A DNA stretch of 64,000 nucleotides, from assembly GCF_040362915.1 (NCBI RefSeq), contig NZ_AP029612.1:1488001-1552000 (forward strand), in the 5' to 3' direction. The DNA comes from Sediminibacterium sp. KACHI17. Its GTDB lineage: Bacteria; Bacteroidota; Bacteroidia; Chitinophagales; Chitinophagaceae. Of the stretch, positions 9,130-16,714 are shown one piece after another; the stretch's first letter is position 1; the number at the start of each line of letters is the position of its first letter. The notes under the pieces are model-generated. The model had not been told where the DNA came from. It did no database searches and worked only from the letters and a program-made list of their open reading frames with translations. The translations under genes and the position numbers were made by a program.

Positions 9130-9148
9130 CAACTCAAAACAATAACAC

Positions 9149-9610
9149 ATGAGCGGCAAATCGAAAACACCTTGGTATGTATGGAGCGTTTTGAATAATC
9201 GTTGCCCAAGATGCAGAACAGGAAGGATTTTTAAAAGTCAGGAACCTTATAAGTTCAAGACCAATGTAGACATGCATGAAAGGTGTCCGGTCTGTAGTCA
9301 ACCGACTGAGATCGAGGTTGGATTTTATTATGGTACCGGATATGTGAGTTATGCCTTATCGGTGGCTTTTCTTGTATCCACATTTGTGGCATGGAAAGTA
9401 TTGATCGGCATGACATTCTCCATCGATGATAACCGTATCTTTTATTGGATGGGTACCGCTTTTGCGTTGTTATTCATTATACAACCACTGATCATGCGAT
9501 TATCAAGATCACTCTGGTTAAGCTGGTTTGTAAAATATGATCCCGATTGGAAAGAACATCCCATTGAAGAACCGGAAAGAATTGTGCCGGAACAAATGAA
9601 TAACTGGTAA
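9149..9610 (+). CDS. DUF983 family membrane protein
   Basis: The 153 aa product matches the DUF983 family. An N-terminal zinc-ribbon-like part has CPRC near residue 19 and CPVC near residue 47. A GFYYGTGYVSYALSV motif follows, then two or three transmembrane helices (about residues 68-90 and 100-125). The function of the family is unknown; the paired CxxC suggest metal binding on the cytoplasmic side. No signal peptide is present. It stands alone, convergent with the lipoprotein gene ending at 9616 with only 5 bp between stops. Confidence 0.85.
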   Translation: MSGKSKTPWYVWSVLNNRCPRCRTGRIFKSQEPYKFKTNVDMHERCPVCSQPTEIEVGFYYGTGYVSYALSVAFLVSTFVAWKVLIGMTFSIDDNRIFYWMGTAFALLFIIQPLIMRLSRSLWLSWFVKYDPDWKEHPIEEPERIVPEQMNNW

Positions 9611-9615
9611 AAGTA

Positions 9616-10077
9616 TTATCGGCTCTTTTTTCTGAGTTGATTGATAAATAAAGCTGTAGAATCAGACATTTTGATCTTTACAGCCACTCCACCACTTTTG
9701 ATATATCCGATATAGTGACAGCTATCCTTTTGTGCTGCAACATATAGTGTTTTCACTATTTGTCCACCTGCAAAACAGAAGAATTTAGTATCATACTCAC
9801 AAGATGGGTTGACTGCAAATCCATTCATCATTTCACTGATCGTGATTTGATGAATAAAGCCGGTATCATTCACACCCAATCGCGTATAAACTTTTTGATC
9901 GTTGATATCTGGAAAGAAATGCATATCGATACTATCTACCTTTTTGATGTCAGGTAAAGGATGCAGATCAACGATCAATGAATCTGAAGTTTGATCGTTG
10001 GTCGATTCTTTTTTCTCGCCAGACTGGCAAGCAGTAAATAAGCAAACTGCGATCAATAATGTGAGCAAACAACGCAT
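9616..10077 (-). CDS. Small lipoprotein, unknown function
   Basis: A 153 aa protein starting MRCLLTLLIAVCLFTAC, a lipoprotein signal with Cys17, followed by a Lys/Ser/Asp-rich linker (GEKKESTNDQTSD). The globular part is beta-rich with three cysteines (CEYDTKFFC and KDSCHY) and no motif I recognise. It probably sits in the periplasmic or outer membrane. It is the last gene of a minus-strand series but is separated from the upstream gene by an intrinsic terminator, so it is probably transcribed alone. Confidence 0.7.
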   Translation of the reverse strand: MRCLLTLLIAVCLFTACQSGEKKESTNDQTSDSLIVDLHPLPDIKKVDSIDMHFFPDINDQKVYTRLGVNDTGFIHQITISEMMNGFAVNPSCEYDTKFFCFAGGQIVKTLYVAAQKDSCHYIGYIKSGGVAVKIKMSDSTALFINQLRKKSR

Positions 10078-10102
10078 ATCATTATTTTAAGTACAAAGAA
10101 AT

Positions 10103-10134
10103 AAAAAAACCGCTCTTGCGTAAGAGCGGTTTTC
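10103..10134 (-). terminator. Intrinsic terminator after the 10151-11515 gene
   Basis: Arms ACCGCTCTT and AAGAGCGGT around a GCGT loop. On the minus strand the hairpin is followed by a run of seven U. It lies 16 bp past the stop of the upstream gene. Confidence 0.85.
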
Positions 10135-10150
10135 AATATACCATCAATAA

Positions 10151-11515
10151 TTATTGTCCTTTCGCAGGAAATCTTGTCCATGAAGCCATCCAGTTGGTAG
10201 TACCGAATGCACCAACATGTGTTGTTGTAGTAAAGAATGCATCCAAGCCAGTGAAACTAGCACCTGTTAAGGCATCAGAACCGGCAGCTGGCAACAGATT
10301 AGGATTCGTGATAGTAAATGGAGATGTCAATTTGATATCATCTGCACTTGTATAAGTCTTACAACCTTCTGATTCAGCTTTGGTTCTAATAGCAGCAGCA
10401 TTCAGTGTAGCGGCTGTTAAACCAGACACTCTGTATGGATCCGCAACTGCATGTACCAGATTATTTTTGAATTCAGAAGTACCACCAGCAGCGCTGTAGT
10501 CGTTTGCAGTACCATCAGACTCGATAGAGAAACCACCTTTCTGCCAACCCATCAGGATAGAGTTACGCAAAACAAAGCGTACAGCTCTTCTCCATCTGTT
10601 ACCAAAGTTATGGTTAGCTGCAGTACCAGCAGCATTATTCGGACCTACAAAAGTGAAGTTACTCAACACAGGGCGTGTATATGGAGTTGCAGTTGTACCT
10701 GAACCATCATTATCGGCTTCAATACCATTACCCGCATCACCATTATCAACAAATGATGGATCACGCAAAGCCACAGCAAATTGGATCTTACCTGTATAAC
10801 CGAAATCAAAATCGAAATCATCATCCGCTGTTGCAAATGCAACTAGGTATTTAGCGTTCACATTACCTCCAAAGAATTCATACGCATCATCGTTACCATA
10901 GACTACCTGTACATTCTCGATGGTAGTACCACTACCAACCCCACCTAATGTCAAACCATTGATCTCTGAACCCGGGAAAGCAGCAATACCTGCATATTCA
11001 ATACGAACGTATTTCAAAGTACCGGAGTTATCAGTAGCGTTGGTTCCACCATAAGGACGATCCAATCCACCTTCAATCACAGGTGTTGAAGAACGGTTGG
11101 TAGGTGCATTACCAAGAATGATCAATCCACCCCAATCGCCCGGAGCACGAGAACCGGCATCCTGTCCTGAAGTCATCACGATAGGCTTATCCACTGTACC
11201 ATTGGCCTGAATTTTACCACCACGTTCAATACACAATGCTCCTTTTTCAGTCTTATCACTCTTGATCGTAGTTCCAGCTTCGATGGTAAGTGTAATTCCG
11301 TTCGGTACATACACATAACCTTTCAGTGTCCATGTTTTATCTGCAGTCAATGTTTTGTTAGCAGTTAAAGTTCCGGATATAATCGTCTCATTAGGATTTA
11401 CTGGAGGTGCGATAATATCATCTTCTTCTTCATTCTTTGAACATGATGTCATAGCAGCTACAGCAAGTGCCACTAAAGCAAGACGGGAAATCATAAGTGA
11501 ACGTATCATTTTCAA
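10151..11515 (-). CDS. Surface lipoprotein, beta-helix-like, TonB-receptor partner candidate
   Basis: A 454 aa lipoprotein with a signal ending MTSC (Cys25) and then an acidic NEEEDD stretch, which in Bacteroidota fits a surface-export signal. The body has an amino-terminal strand ladder (ISGTLTANKTLTADKTWTL, then GTTIKSDK, GGKIQANGT), typical of right-handed beta-helix proteins. Asp/Asn-Gly-rich segments such as YGNDDAYEFFGGN and DDDFDFDFG follow and could bind a divalent metal. I recognise the general type, often encoded beside TonB receptors, but not a substrate. It is downstream of the TonB receptor on the same strand, 292 bp away with a terminator between, so it has its own promoter (TTCTTTTG at 11536-11529 is the best candidate). 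Confidence 0.75.
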   Translation of the reverse strand: MKMIRSLMISRLALVALAVAAMTSCSKNEEEDDIIAPPVNPNETIISGTLTANKTLTADKTWTLKGYVYVPNGITLTIEAGTTIKSDKTEKGALCIERGGKIQANGTVDKPIVMTSGQDAGSRAPGDWGGLIILGNAPTNRSSTPVIEGGLDRPYGGTNATDNSGTLKYVRIEYAGIAAFPGSEINGLTLGGVGSGTTIENVQVVYGNDDAYEFFGGNVNAKYLVAFATADDDFDFDFGYTGKIQFAVALRDPSFVDNGDAGNGIEADNDGSGTTATPYTRPVLSNFTFVGPNNAAGTAANHNFGNRWRRAVRFVLRNSILMGWQKGGFSIESDGTANDYSAAGGTSEFKNNLVHAVADPYRVSGLTAATLNAAAIRTKAESEGCKTYTSADDIKLTSPFTITNPNLLPAAGSDALTGASFTGLDAFFTTTTHVGAFGTTNWMASWTRFPAKGQ

Positions 11516-11600
11516 TGTTTTTATGTTGCAAAAGAATCGCTTTAATGTAATGGGTATGTTACGGCAGCGTTAACTAATTGTTACCTGGTAGCAGGTTGAT

Positions 11601-11736
11601 GGGTTATGGCTTATGGACCATGGCTTATGGTCCATGGTCCATGGTAAAGAAAGAGTCTTAAAAATGGAATAACACTCGTAAGATTCGTTTAATGGGCTAT
11701 GGTCTATGGACCATGGACTATGGACCATGGACCACA
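11601..11736. repeat. Paired period-7 CCATGGT arrays
   Basis: The left block at 11601-11645 reads TTATGGC, TTATGGA, CCATGGC, TTATGGT, CCATGGT, CCATGGT. The right block at 11694-11736 reads CTATGGT, CTATGGA, CCATGGA, CTATGGA, CCATGGA. Arms can pair in several registers because each word is nearly its own complement. It fills most of the gap between the TonB receptor and the lipoprotein gene. Confidence 0.8.
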
Positions 11737-11747
11737 GAACATAGCCC

Positions 11748-11782
11748 AAAAAAAGAGGCTGTATCAAAATTGACACAGCCTC
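11748..11782 (-). terminator. Intrinsic terminator of the TonB receptor gene
   Basis: Arms GAGGCTGTATCAA and TTGACACAGCCTC form a 13-bp stem with one G-U. Read on the minus strand, seven U follow. It lies 26 bp past the receptor stop. The arm is the same as in the terminator at 35877-35916. Confidence 0.88.
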
Positions 11783-11807
11783 ACATCTATCTAATGTTCA
11801 AGCCGAA

Positions 11808-14606
11808 CTAGAAATTATAAGAGAACCCAATACCAAAGCTGGCTCCGAATAAGTTACTCCACTGGATCCTGTCCTCACTGCTCTTGTAAGCTCTGTTTTC
11901 CTTCTTAGACTCTACGTTATTATAGAAGATCTGTCTGGTGTTCAAAAGATTCGCCATATTGATCTTGATCTCTCCCTTTTTCTTCAACACTTTCTTGGCT
12001 AATTGAAAATCAAGGATGCTTCTTCCATTCTCATATACATCAGGAATACCAAATGCTCCAACAGTTTCAATACGCTGACCAATTCTGTTAAAGAGTACTG
12101 TGCTACTCCAATCTGCTTCGGCATCAGCATAGGTCAGACTTAAATTCACCAGGTAAGGTGATTGACCCTGCATCGGTCTCTTGATATCATAAGGATTTGA
12201 AGAATTATCCAAATCAACTGTTGACTTGATCAAAGAGGTATTTGCGCTGAAAGTGGTATTATTCCAGAACTTACCCTCTCCGAAGAAAGAAAGTTTTTTA
12301 CGCAGATCCAATTCAATACCATATGCATATGCATTGTTCGGATTGAAGTAAGTGATCACCTGATATTCAAGTGATGACTCACCAGACATACGCTGTTCAA
12401 TTGGTTTACTGAAATGTTTGAAGAATAAAGAAGCTGAAAGAACTTCTCCGCTTTGAGGATAGGTTTCAAAACGCAGATCGATATTGGTATTCTGACTTCT
12501 CTCCAATGCACCATTACCACGAATGATCGCAGCTCTTACGAAATCAAAATAAGAGAAGTTGGCCACTTCACGGAAATCAGGTCTTGATACCGTTCTTGAA
12601 GCTGAAAAACGAAGATTTGATTTATTACTGAAACTATAGATCAGGTTCGCAGATGGAAGGATGTCCAGATAATTTTTTTTGATGATGGTATTCGTTCCGG
12701 ATACGTTACCTGTTTCTACTTCATAATTGAAAGTTTCAACACGTACACCCCAGATCAATCTCCATTTTTCATTGAGTTTATTATCTAACATCAGGTAAGA
12801 TCCTGTCAACAATGAGTTAGCATCGTAACGGTCAGTATTATTGGTGATATCATTCAGGTAAAATCCTTCTGCATACATACTACCGTCGTTGAATACTTGT
12901 CCGGCTGGCAAAGTCAACAAAGCTGTGTTGAAATTATTAGGACTTGCGGCTTCATAACGGAATGCACGCGCATCGAATTCACGAATTTTATATTGAGCAA
13001 GTACACCTGCTTTTAAAGTTGAAGAAGTATTACCCCAATTTAATTGCTTGTTGTAGTCCACTTTTCCACCCAAAGTATTTTCGTTCAGTTCACTCCAGAA
13101 ACGATAGGTATTTCTTAGCGCAACACCATAAGGAACTGACTTATCATTTTGTTGAGACAAGCTTTTTTGATAAGGCTGAGAACGGTAATCAGGCTGATCT
13201 TTCTTAGTAAAAGCATAGTTCAGGTTCCACTTGATCTTATCATTCTTTTGTCCAACAGCATGCTCGCCTTCCAACTGAGAACTAAAAATCGTTTTGATCA
13301 TTGCGATCGCGATCCTGTTCTTGTTGATGTATTGAAGATCATTGAAGTTAGCGCCTTCTCTGATCGTATTATTGTTTTCAAATACCCTGTTAAACAGATT
13401 CTTCAGTACAAATTTGTTCTTGCCTTTTTTATAACCCACATTCAATAATGCACCTAAGCTGGTACTAAAAGAATAAGAAGTATCTGCATAGTCAAATAAC
13501 AGGTTATTCGTACCGGTAGCATCACCGTATTGTTGTCTATCGGTCACCTGGATGGTCTGTGAGTTTCTGTAAGTCACTGCACCCAACAAACCATAAGTAC
13601 CGCCTTTTTTACCATTGAACTTTTTTGCAAAATTGATTTGTGCATTCAAGCCCGGCAATGCTTTGGAGATATCATCACCATAGGTGTTGTACATTCTTCT
13701 GGAAACCTGAATCTTTTGATCCATTGACAGTGTTCTCCATCTGTTGGTCGATGGGAAACGAGAAGGGAAAGTTCTGGTACCATCATCGAAACCCAGATAA
13801 TCAAGACTACCTCTGTGACCGATATTAAAATCTTTTCCGGTAGAGATCGTATTAAAGGAAGTAGAAAATGCCAATCCAAAAGCATTTCTGTAAGGAATAT
13901 CTTTTGTAGTTACCTGAACGATACCACCTGAAAATTCACCGGGCATATCCGGGGTGGCGGTTTTATTGATCAAAACATTATCGATCATATCTGAAGGCAC
14001 TACATCAAAAGAAAAAGTTCTTCTATCAGGTTCAGTGCTGGGCATTACCGCACCATTGATGGTAGCAATATTATAACGATCATTCAAACCACGAACGATC
14101 ACATATTTATCATCTTGTACACTGGTACCTGTAACACGTTTCAATACTTCACCTACGTTACGATCCGGAGATTTTTTGATGGACTCAGAAGAGATACCAT
14201 CAGATACACTGGTATTATTTTTCTGCATGCTCAATACGGCATTGGCAGATTCACGACGTGCAGGTGTAGCGGTTACAACCACTTCATCCAGTTCTTTCTT
14301 TTGCTCCACCAATACGATATTGAGTTCATTCAGCTGTCCATTCGTTACAGCGATCTCATTGATCGTTTTGGTTTTGTATCCTGTCAGGGAAAAAGTGAGT
14401 TCATAAGAACCCGGAGCCAGTCTGATACTAAAGCGACCTTCCACATCTGTGGTAACATTGATCTTTTTAGCAGCATTATAAATCGTAACCCCGGTGAGTA
14501 CTTCATTATTAGAAGCAGAAGTTACTTTTCCGGAAAGTGTTCCTGTTTGAGCAGATAACACAGAAAGGAATAGGAAAGACAAAAGGGTTAAGAACGTAGA
14601 TTTCAC
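11808..14606 (-). CDS. TonB-dependent receptor with CarboxypepD_reg domain
   Basis: A 932 aa outer-membrane receptor for TonB-driven uptake. Domains in order: a signal peptide (ends SAQ, residue 20), a carboxypeptidase-regulatory-like Ig domain at about 22-105 (GTLSGKVTSASNNEVLTGV), a plug at about 125-235 containing VIVRGLNDRYN and PGEFSGGIVQVTTKDI, then a beta-barrel ending in FSYNF with the usual terminal Phe. The start codon is GTG at 14606 (reads MKSTFLTLL); no in-frame ATG would preserve the signal peptide. A -7 box TACTTTTG lies 17-24 bp upstream. The substrate is not evident. No SusD follows; a surface lipoprotein gene lies downstream instead. Confidence 0.88.
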   Translation of the reverse strand: MKSTFLTLLSFLFLSVLSAQTGTLSGKVTSASNNEVLTGVTIYNAAKKINVTTDVEGRFSIRLAPGSYELTFSLTGYKTKTINEIAVTNGQLNELNIVLVEQKKELDEVVVTATPARRESANAVLSMQKNNTSVSDGISSESIKKSPDRNVGEVLKRVTGTSVQDDKYVIVRGLNDRYNIATINGAVMPSTEPDRRTFSFDVVPSDMIDNVLINKTATPDMPGEFSGGIVQVTTKDIPYRNAFGLAFSTSFNTISTGKDFNIGHRGSLDYLGFDDGTRTFPSRFPSTNRWRTLSMDQKIQVSRRMYNTYGDDISKALPGLNAQINFAKKFNGKKGGTYGLLGAVTYRNSQTIQVTDRQQYGDATGTNNLLFDYADTSYSFSTSLGALLNVGYKKGKNKFVLKNLFNRVFENNNTIREGANFNDLQYINKNRIAIAMIKTIFSSQLEGEHAVGQKNDKIKWNLNYAFTKKDQPDYRSQPYQKSLSQQNDKSVPYGVALRNTYRFWSELNENTLGGKVDYNKQLNWGNTSSTLKAGVLAQYKIREFDARAFRYEAASPNNFNTALLTLPAGQVFNDGSMYAEGFYLNDITNNTDRYDANSLLTGSYLMLDNKLNEKWRLIWGVRVETFNYEVETGNVSGTNTIIKKNYLDILPSANLIYSFSNKSNLRFSASRTVSRPDFREVANFSYFDFVRAAIIRGNGALERSQNTNIDLRFETYPQSGEVLSASLFFKHFSKPIEQRMSGESSLEYQVITYFNPNNAYAYGIELDLRKKLSFFGEGKFWNNTTFSANTSLIKSTVDLDNSSNPYDIKRPMQGQSPYLVNLSLTYADAEADWSSTVLFNRIGQRIETVGAFGIPDVYENGRSILDFQLAKKVLKKKGEIKINMANLLNTRQIFYNNVESKKENRAYKSSEDRIQWSNLFGASFGIGFSYNF

Positions 14607-14622
14607 AGTGTTTATTTTGCCG

Positions 14623-14630
14623 CAAAAGTA
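14623..14630 (-). promoter_or_regulatory. -7 box TACTTTTG of the TonB receptor gene
   Basis: On the minus strand it reads TACTTTTG, a match to TAnnTTTG, 17 bp before the GTG start. It supports the unusual start codon. Confidence 0.55.
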
Positions 14631-14734
14631 TTATGGCAATGTTACCGCTATGTTACCCCAATGTTAAGGGAATATTACCTGACGGTATTTAAGGGGATAT
14701 TAATGTAAAAAGCCTGTTGAAAGAGGAAGATTGG

Positions 14735-14910
14735 AAAAAAATAGCCGAAGTAGAAACTTCGGCTCTGCTTTTAATCCGTACCCTATGAAAACAATCTTTT
14801 CCCGATCTAATCGGGATCAATCTTTTAAATCGCCTGTTGATTTTGCTTCATGGGATACGAGACTAATAACGCAGTGTGTTGTCTTTTTATTTTATACGGA
14901 TAGAAAAAAA
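14735..14910 (-). ncRNA. Candidate structured small RNA upstream of tatD
   Basis: Read on the minus strand this stretch ends in a textbook terminator: arms AGCCGAAGT and ACTTCGGCT (14743-14764), then seven U. Yet no minus-strand gene precedes it. Upstream, ATCCGTA and TACGGAT (14895-14901 and 14774-14780) can form a closing stem around about 115 nt. Inside it is a hairpin CCCGAT/ATCGGG (14801-14815). Total length is about 175 nt. A closing stem, large internal loop, apical hairpin and terminator resemble 6S RNA layout, but I cannot confirm a family. A possible -7 element is weak (TAAATTTT). Confidence 0.35.
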
Positions 14911-14954
14911 TTTAAATACTGTGCTTAATCGTTATTTATTGTGAATTTTGCAGG

Positions 14955-15722
14955 ATGATATTGATTGATACCCACTGTCATTTATATTCAACTGAATTCG
15001 GCGAAGAAATACCCGATATTATTGAACGAGCTCAGAAAGCAGGTGTTGAGAAATTTTATTTACCGGCTATTGATAGTGAAGTGATACAAGCTATGCTGGA
15101 TCTGGAAGCAGCCTATCCCAAGGTATGTTTTGCTATGATGGGACTACATCCTTGCTCTGTGAAAGAAAATGTGGAGGAAGAGTTAGCTATTGTAAAGGAA
15201 TGGCTTGACAAAAGAGATTTTGTAGCAGTAGGTGAGATAGGTCTTGATTTTTATTGGGATAAGACTTTCGCAGTAGAACAGAAAAAGGCATTTGATATAC
15301 AAATGAGTTGGGCACTATCGATGAACAAACCTATTGTGATTCACACTCGCAATGCCATGCAAGAAACCATTGATATGGTTAAACCTTACGCAAAGAAGGG
15401 ATTGAAAGGCATATTTCATTGTTTCAGTGGCAGCTATGAATCTGCTCAACAAATCATTGATATGGGCTTTTTATTAGGTATAGGAGGTGTTCTTACTTAT
15501 AAAAATGCCGGGTTACCTGCTGCCTTGGAAAATATTGATTTAGCACATATGGTATTAGAAACAGATGCTCCTTATCTGAGTCCGGTTCCTTATCGTGGGA
15601 AGAGAAATGAAAGCAGCTATCTGCTGGAAATAGCGATCAAACTGGCAGAGGTTAAGAAAGTGCCTTTAGAGGATGTTGCCGCTATCACTACTGCCAATGC
15701 GCAAAAAATATTCGGAAACTGA
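14955..15722 (+). CDS. TatD family metal-dependent hydrolase
   Basis: A 255 aa TIM-barrel metallohydrolase of the TatD DNase family. Metal ligands are visible: HxH in DTHCHLY (His7, His9), Glu in VGEIGLDFYW near residue 92, His in HTRNA near 128, His in FHCFSGS near 153, and Asp in LETDAPYLSP near 203. Members are cytoplasmic 3'-5' exonucleases or deoxyribonucleases linked to DNA repair; YcfH-type paralogues share all motifs, so the exact physiological role is open. Full family length. The tRNA-Ser gene follows 63 bp downstream on the same strand. Confidence 0.93.
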   Translation: MILIDTHCHLYSTEFGEEIPDIIERAQKAGVEKFYLPAIDSEVIQAMLDLEAAYPKVCFAMMGLHPCSVKENVEEELAIVKEWLDKRDFVAVGEIGLDFYWDKTFAVEQKKAFDIQMSWALSMNKPIVIHTRNAMQETIDMVKPYAKKGLKGIFHCFSGSYESAQQIIDMGFLLGIGGVLTYKNAGLPAALENIDLAHMVLETDAPYLSPVPYRGKRNESSYLLEIAIKLAEVKKVPLEDVAAITTANAQKIFGN

Positions 15723-15734
15723 GGAGCGAAGCGC

Positions 15735-15742
15735 TATTTTTG
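15735..15742 (+). promoter_or_regulatory. -7 box TATTTTTG before tRNA-Ser
   Basis: TATTTTTG matches TAnnTTTG and lies 43 bp before the mature tRNA 5' end, a plausible precursor leader. It overlaps a TGAGGA/TCCTCA inverted repeat just after the tatD stop. Confidence 0.4.
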
Positions 15743-15785
15743 CAGTCCTCAAAAAAGTTCTTTCGATTAATTTATAGATAAATAC

Positions 15786-15872
15786 AGAGAGGTGTCCGAG
15801 TGGTTGAAGGAGCACGCCTGGAAAGTGTGTATACGGGAAACCGTATCGAGGGTTCGAATCCCTTCCTCTCTG
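15786..15872 (+). tRNA. tRNA-Ser (anticodon GGA)
   Basis: A complete cloverleaf of 87 nt. The acceptor stem AGAGAGG/CCTCTCT is fully paired with discriminator G. The D stem is TCC/GGA with an AGTGGTTGAA-type loop. The anticodon stem CACGC/GTGTG holds loop CTGGAAA, giving anticodon GGA (reads UCC/UCU). A long variable arm TACGG/CCGTA, typical of class II tRNA, and a TTCGAAT T-loop follow. The CCA end is not encoded. Confidence 0.96.
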
Positions 15873-15969
15873 CAAATTTGAATCCCGCTGAGCGGGGTTT
15901 TATGTTTTACGTCTATATTATATATTCTCCAAAAGCAGATTGCTGTTGTACTATTAATCTTCCTATCTC

Positions 15970-16000
15970 TGTCAACTATCAACTGTCCACTGATCAATTC
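15970..16000. repeat. Period-7 GTCAACT array overlapping a gene end
   Basis: Words GTCAACT, ATCAACT, GTCCACT, GATCAAT lie in the gap and continue into the 3' end of the polysaccharide deacetylase gene, encoding its last eight residues or so. The same words occur at 63321-63351. Confidence 0.7.
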
Positions 16001-16607
16001 TCTCAAACCGAAACCCTTTCTCCGAAAAATGTTTCAATACTTTAGGCAATGCTACTGACATCCGATCCCATGCTTTGGCACTATCATGAAATAAAACGAT
16101 GGAACCAGGCTTGGTATGGTACAAGACATAAGCCAGACAAGCATCTCCAGTAAGACGCGTATCAAAATCAGCACTCAACACATCCCACATGATGATCTTC
16201 TTTTGTTGCTGTTGGAGATTTTTTATTTGAGAACGTTTAATGCGTCCGTAAGGAGGTCTGAAAAGATCAGAGGCAATGTATTGTTCCGCTGTTGAGATGT
16301 CACTCAAATAGGTAACATCATCCGTTTTCCAGCCATTCAGGTGATGTTGTGTGTGATTACCCACCGAATGTCCTTCCGCAATGATATGCTGGTAAATCTC
16401 CGGCTCTGCTGCAACATTTTTACCAATACAAAAAAAAGTAGCTTTCGCTCCATAAGCCGCCAACTGATCCAATACAAATGGCGTTGCCTGCGGATGCGGA
16501 CCATCGTCAAATGTGAGGTAGATCCTCTTCTCCCCCTCCACCGGCATTCTCCATACCAACGAAGGATACAAACTGCGCAGCCAAAAGGGAGTTTTTGTAA
16601 GATACAT
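15972..16607 (-). CDS. Polysaccharide deacetylase (NodB-type)
   Basis: A protein of about 211 aa, with start at 16607 chosen because the upstream part of the frame (to 16670) is encoded by heptamer repeats. A short N-terminal hydrophobic stretch is followed by the NodB domain. Motif 1 is LTFDDGPHP (Asp34, Asp35), motif 2 is SVGNHTQHH, a His metal site near 81-85, motif 3 is FRPPYGR, and a DTRLTGD-containing segment and LFHDS follow. These are the metal-dependent catalytic residues of carbohydrate esterase family 4, which removes acetyl groups from chitin, peptidoglycan or exopolysaccharide. The substrate is unknown. The C-terminus (IDQWTVDS) is encoded by repeat words. The gene is divergent from gltX. 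Confidence 0.9.
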   Translation of the reverse strand: MYLTKTPFWLRSLYPSLVWRMPVEGEKRIYLTFDDGPHPQATPFVLDQLAAYGAKATFFCIGKNVAAEPEIYQHIIAEGHSVGNHTQHHLNGWKTDDVTYLSDISTAEQYIASDLFRPPYGRIKRSQIKNLQQQQKKIIMWDVLSADFDTRLTGDACLAYVLYHTKPGSIVLFHDSAKAWDRMSVALPKVLKHFSEKGFRFERIDQWTVDS

Positions 16608-16620
16608 GGTGTAAATATAG

Positions 16621-16697
16621 CTTATAGTTGATAGCCCATAGTCCATGGCAAAACATTGGAGATCAAACATGGACTATAGACCATCGACTATGGACTA
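16621..16697. repeat. Inverted period-7 CCATGGT arrays, PDA/gltX gap
   Basis: The left block AGTTGATAGCCCATAGTCCATG faces the right block CATGGACTATAGACCATCGACT with a 20-nt spacer; the inner 10 bp (ATAGTCCATG/CATGGACTAT) pair perfectly. It lies in the divergent promoter region and ends 6 bp before the gltX -7 box. Confidence 0.75.
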
Positions 16698-16702
16698 ACA
16701 CT

Positions 16703-16710
16703 TATCTTTG
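16703..16710 (+). promoter_or_regulatory. gltX -7 box TATCTTTG
   Basis: TATCTTTG is an exact TAnnTTTG match ending 4 bp before the gltX ATG at 16715. Transcription should start at or beside the start codon, so the mRNA is probably leaderless or nearly so. This decides the start against the longer frame beginning at 16628. Confidence 0.6.
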
Positions 16711-16714
16711 TACT

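Larger units (their letters stand above)
14607..14954. other. Divergent intergenic region, TonB receptor / tatD
   Basis: 348 bp without a protein gene. It holds the receptor's -7 box at 14623-14630 and a candidate structured RNA on the minus strand (14735-14910). Apart from a GAATTTTG variant about 6 bp before the ATG, no clear tatD promoter is seen. Confidence 0.6.

Noticed and set aside
15666..15875. A minus-strand frame across the tRNA-Ser gene
   Set aside because: The tRNA fold is complete and explains the sequence; the translated [18 protein letters not shown] text is a well-known artefact of reading tRNA genes.
16628..16714. A 29-residue N-terminal extension of GltX
   Set aside because: It is encoded by heptamer repeats and the -7 box, and the family N-terminus begins at the ATG at 16715.
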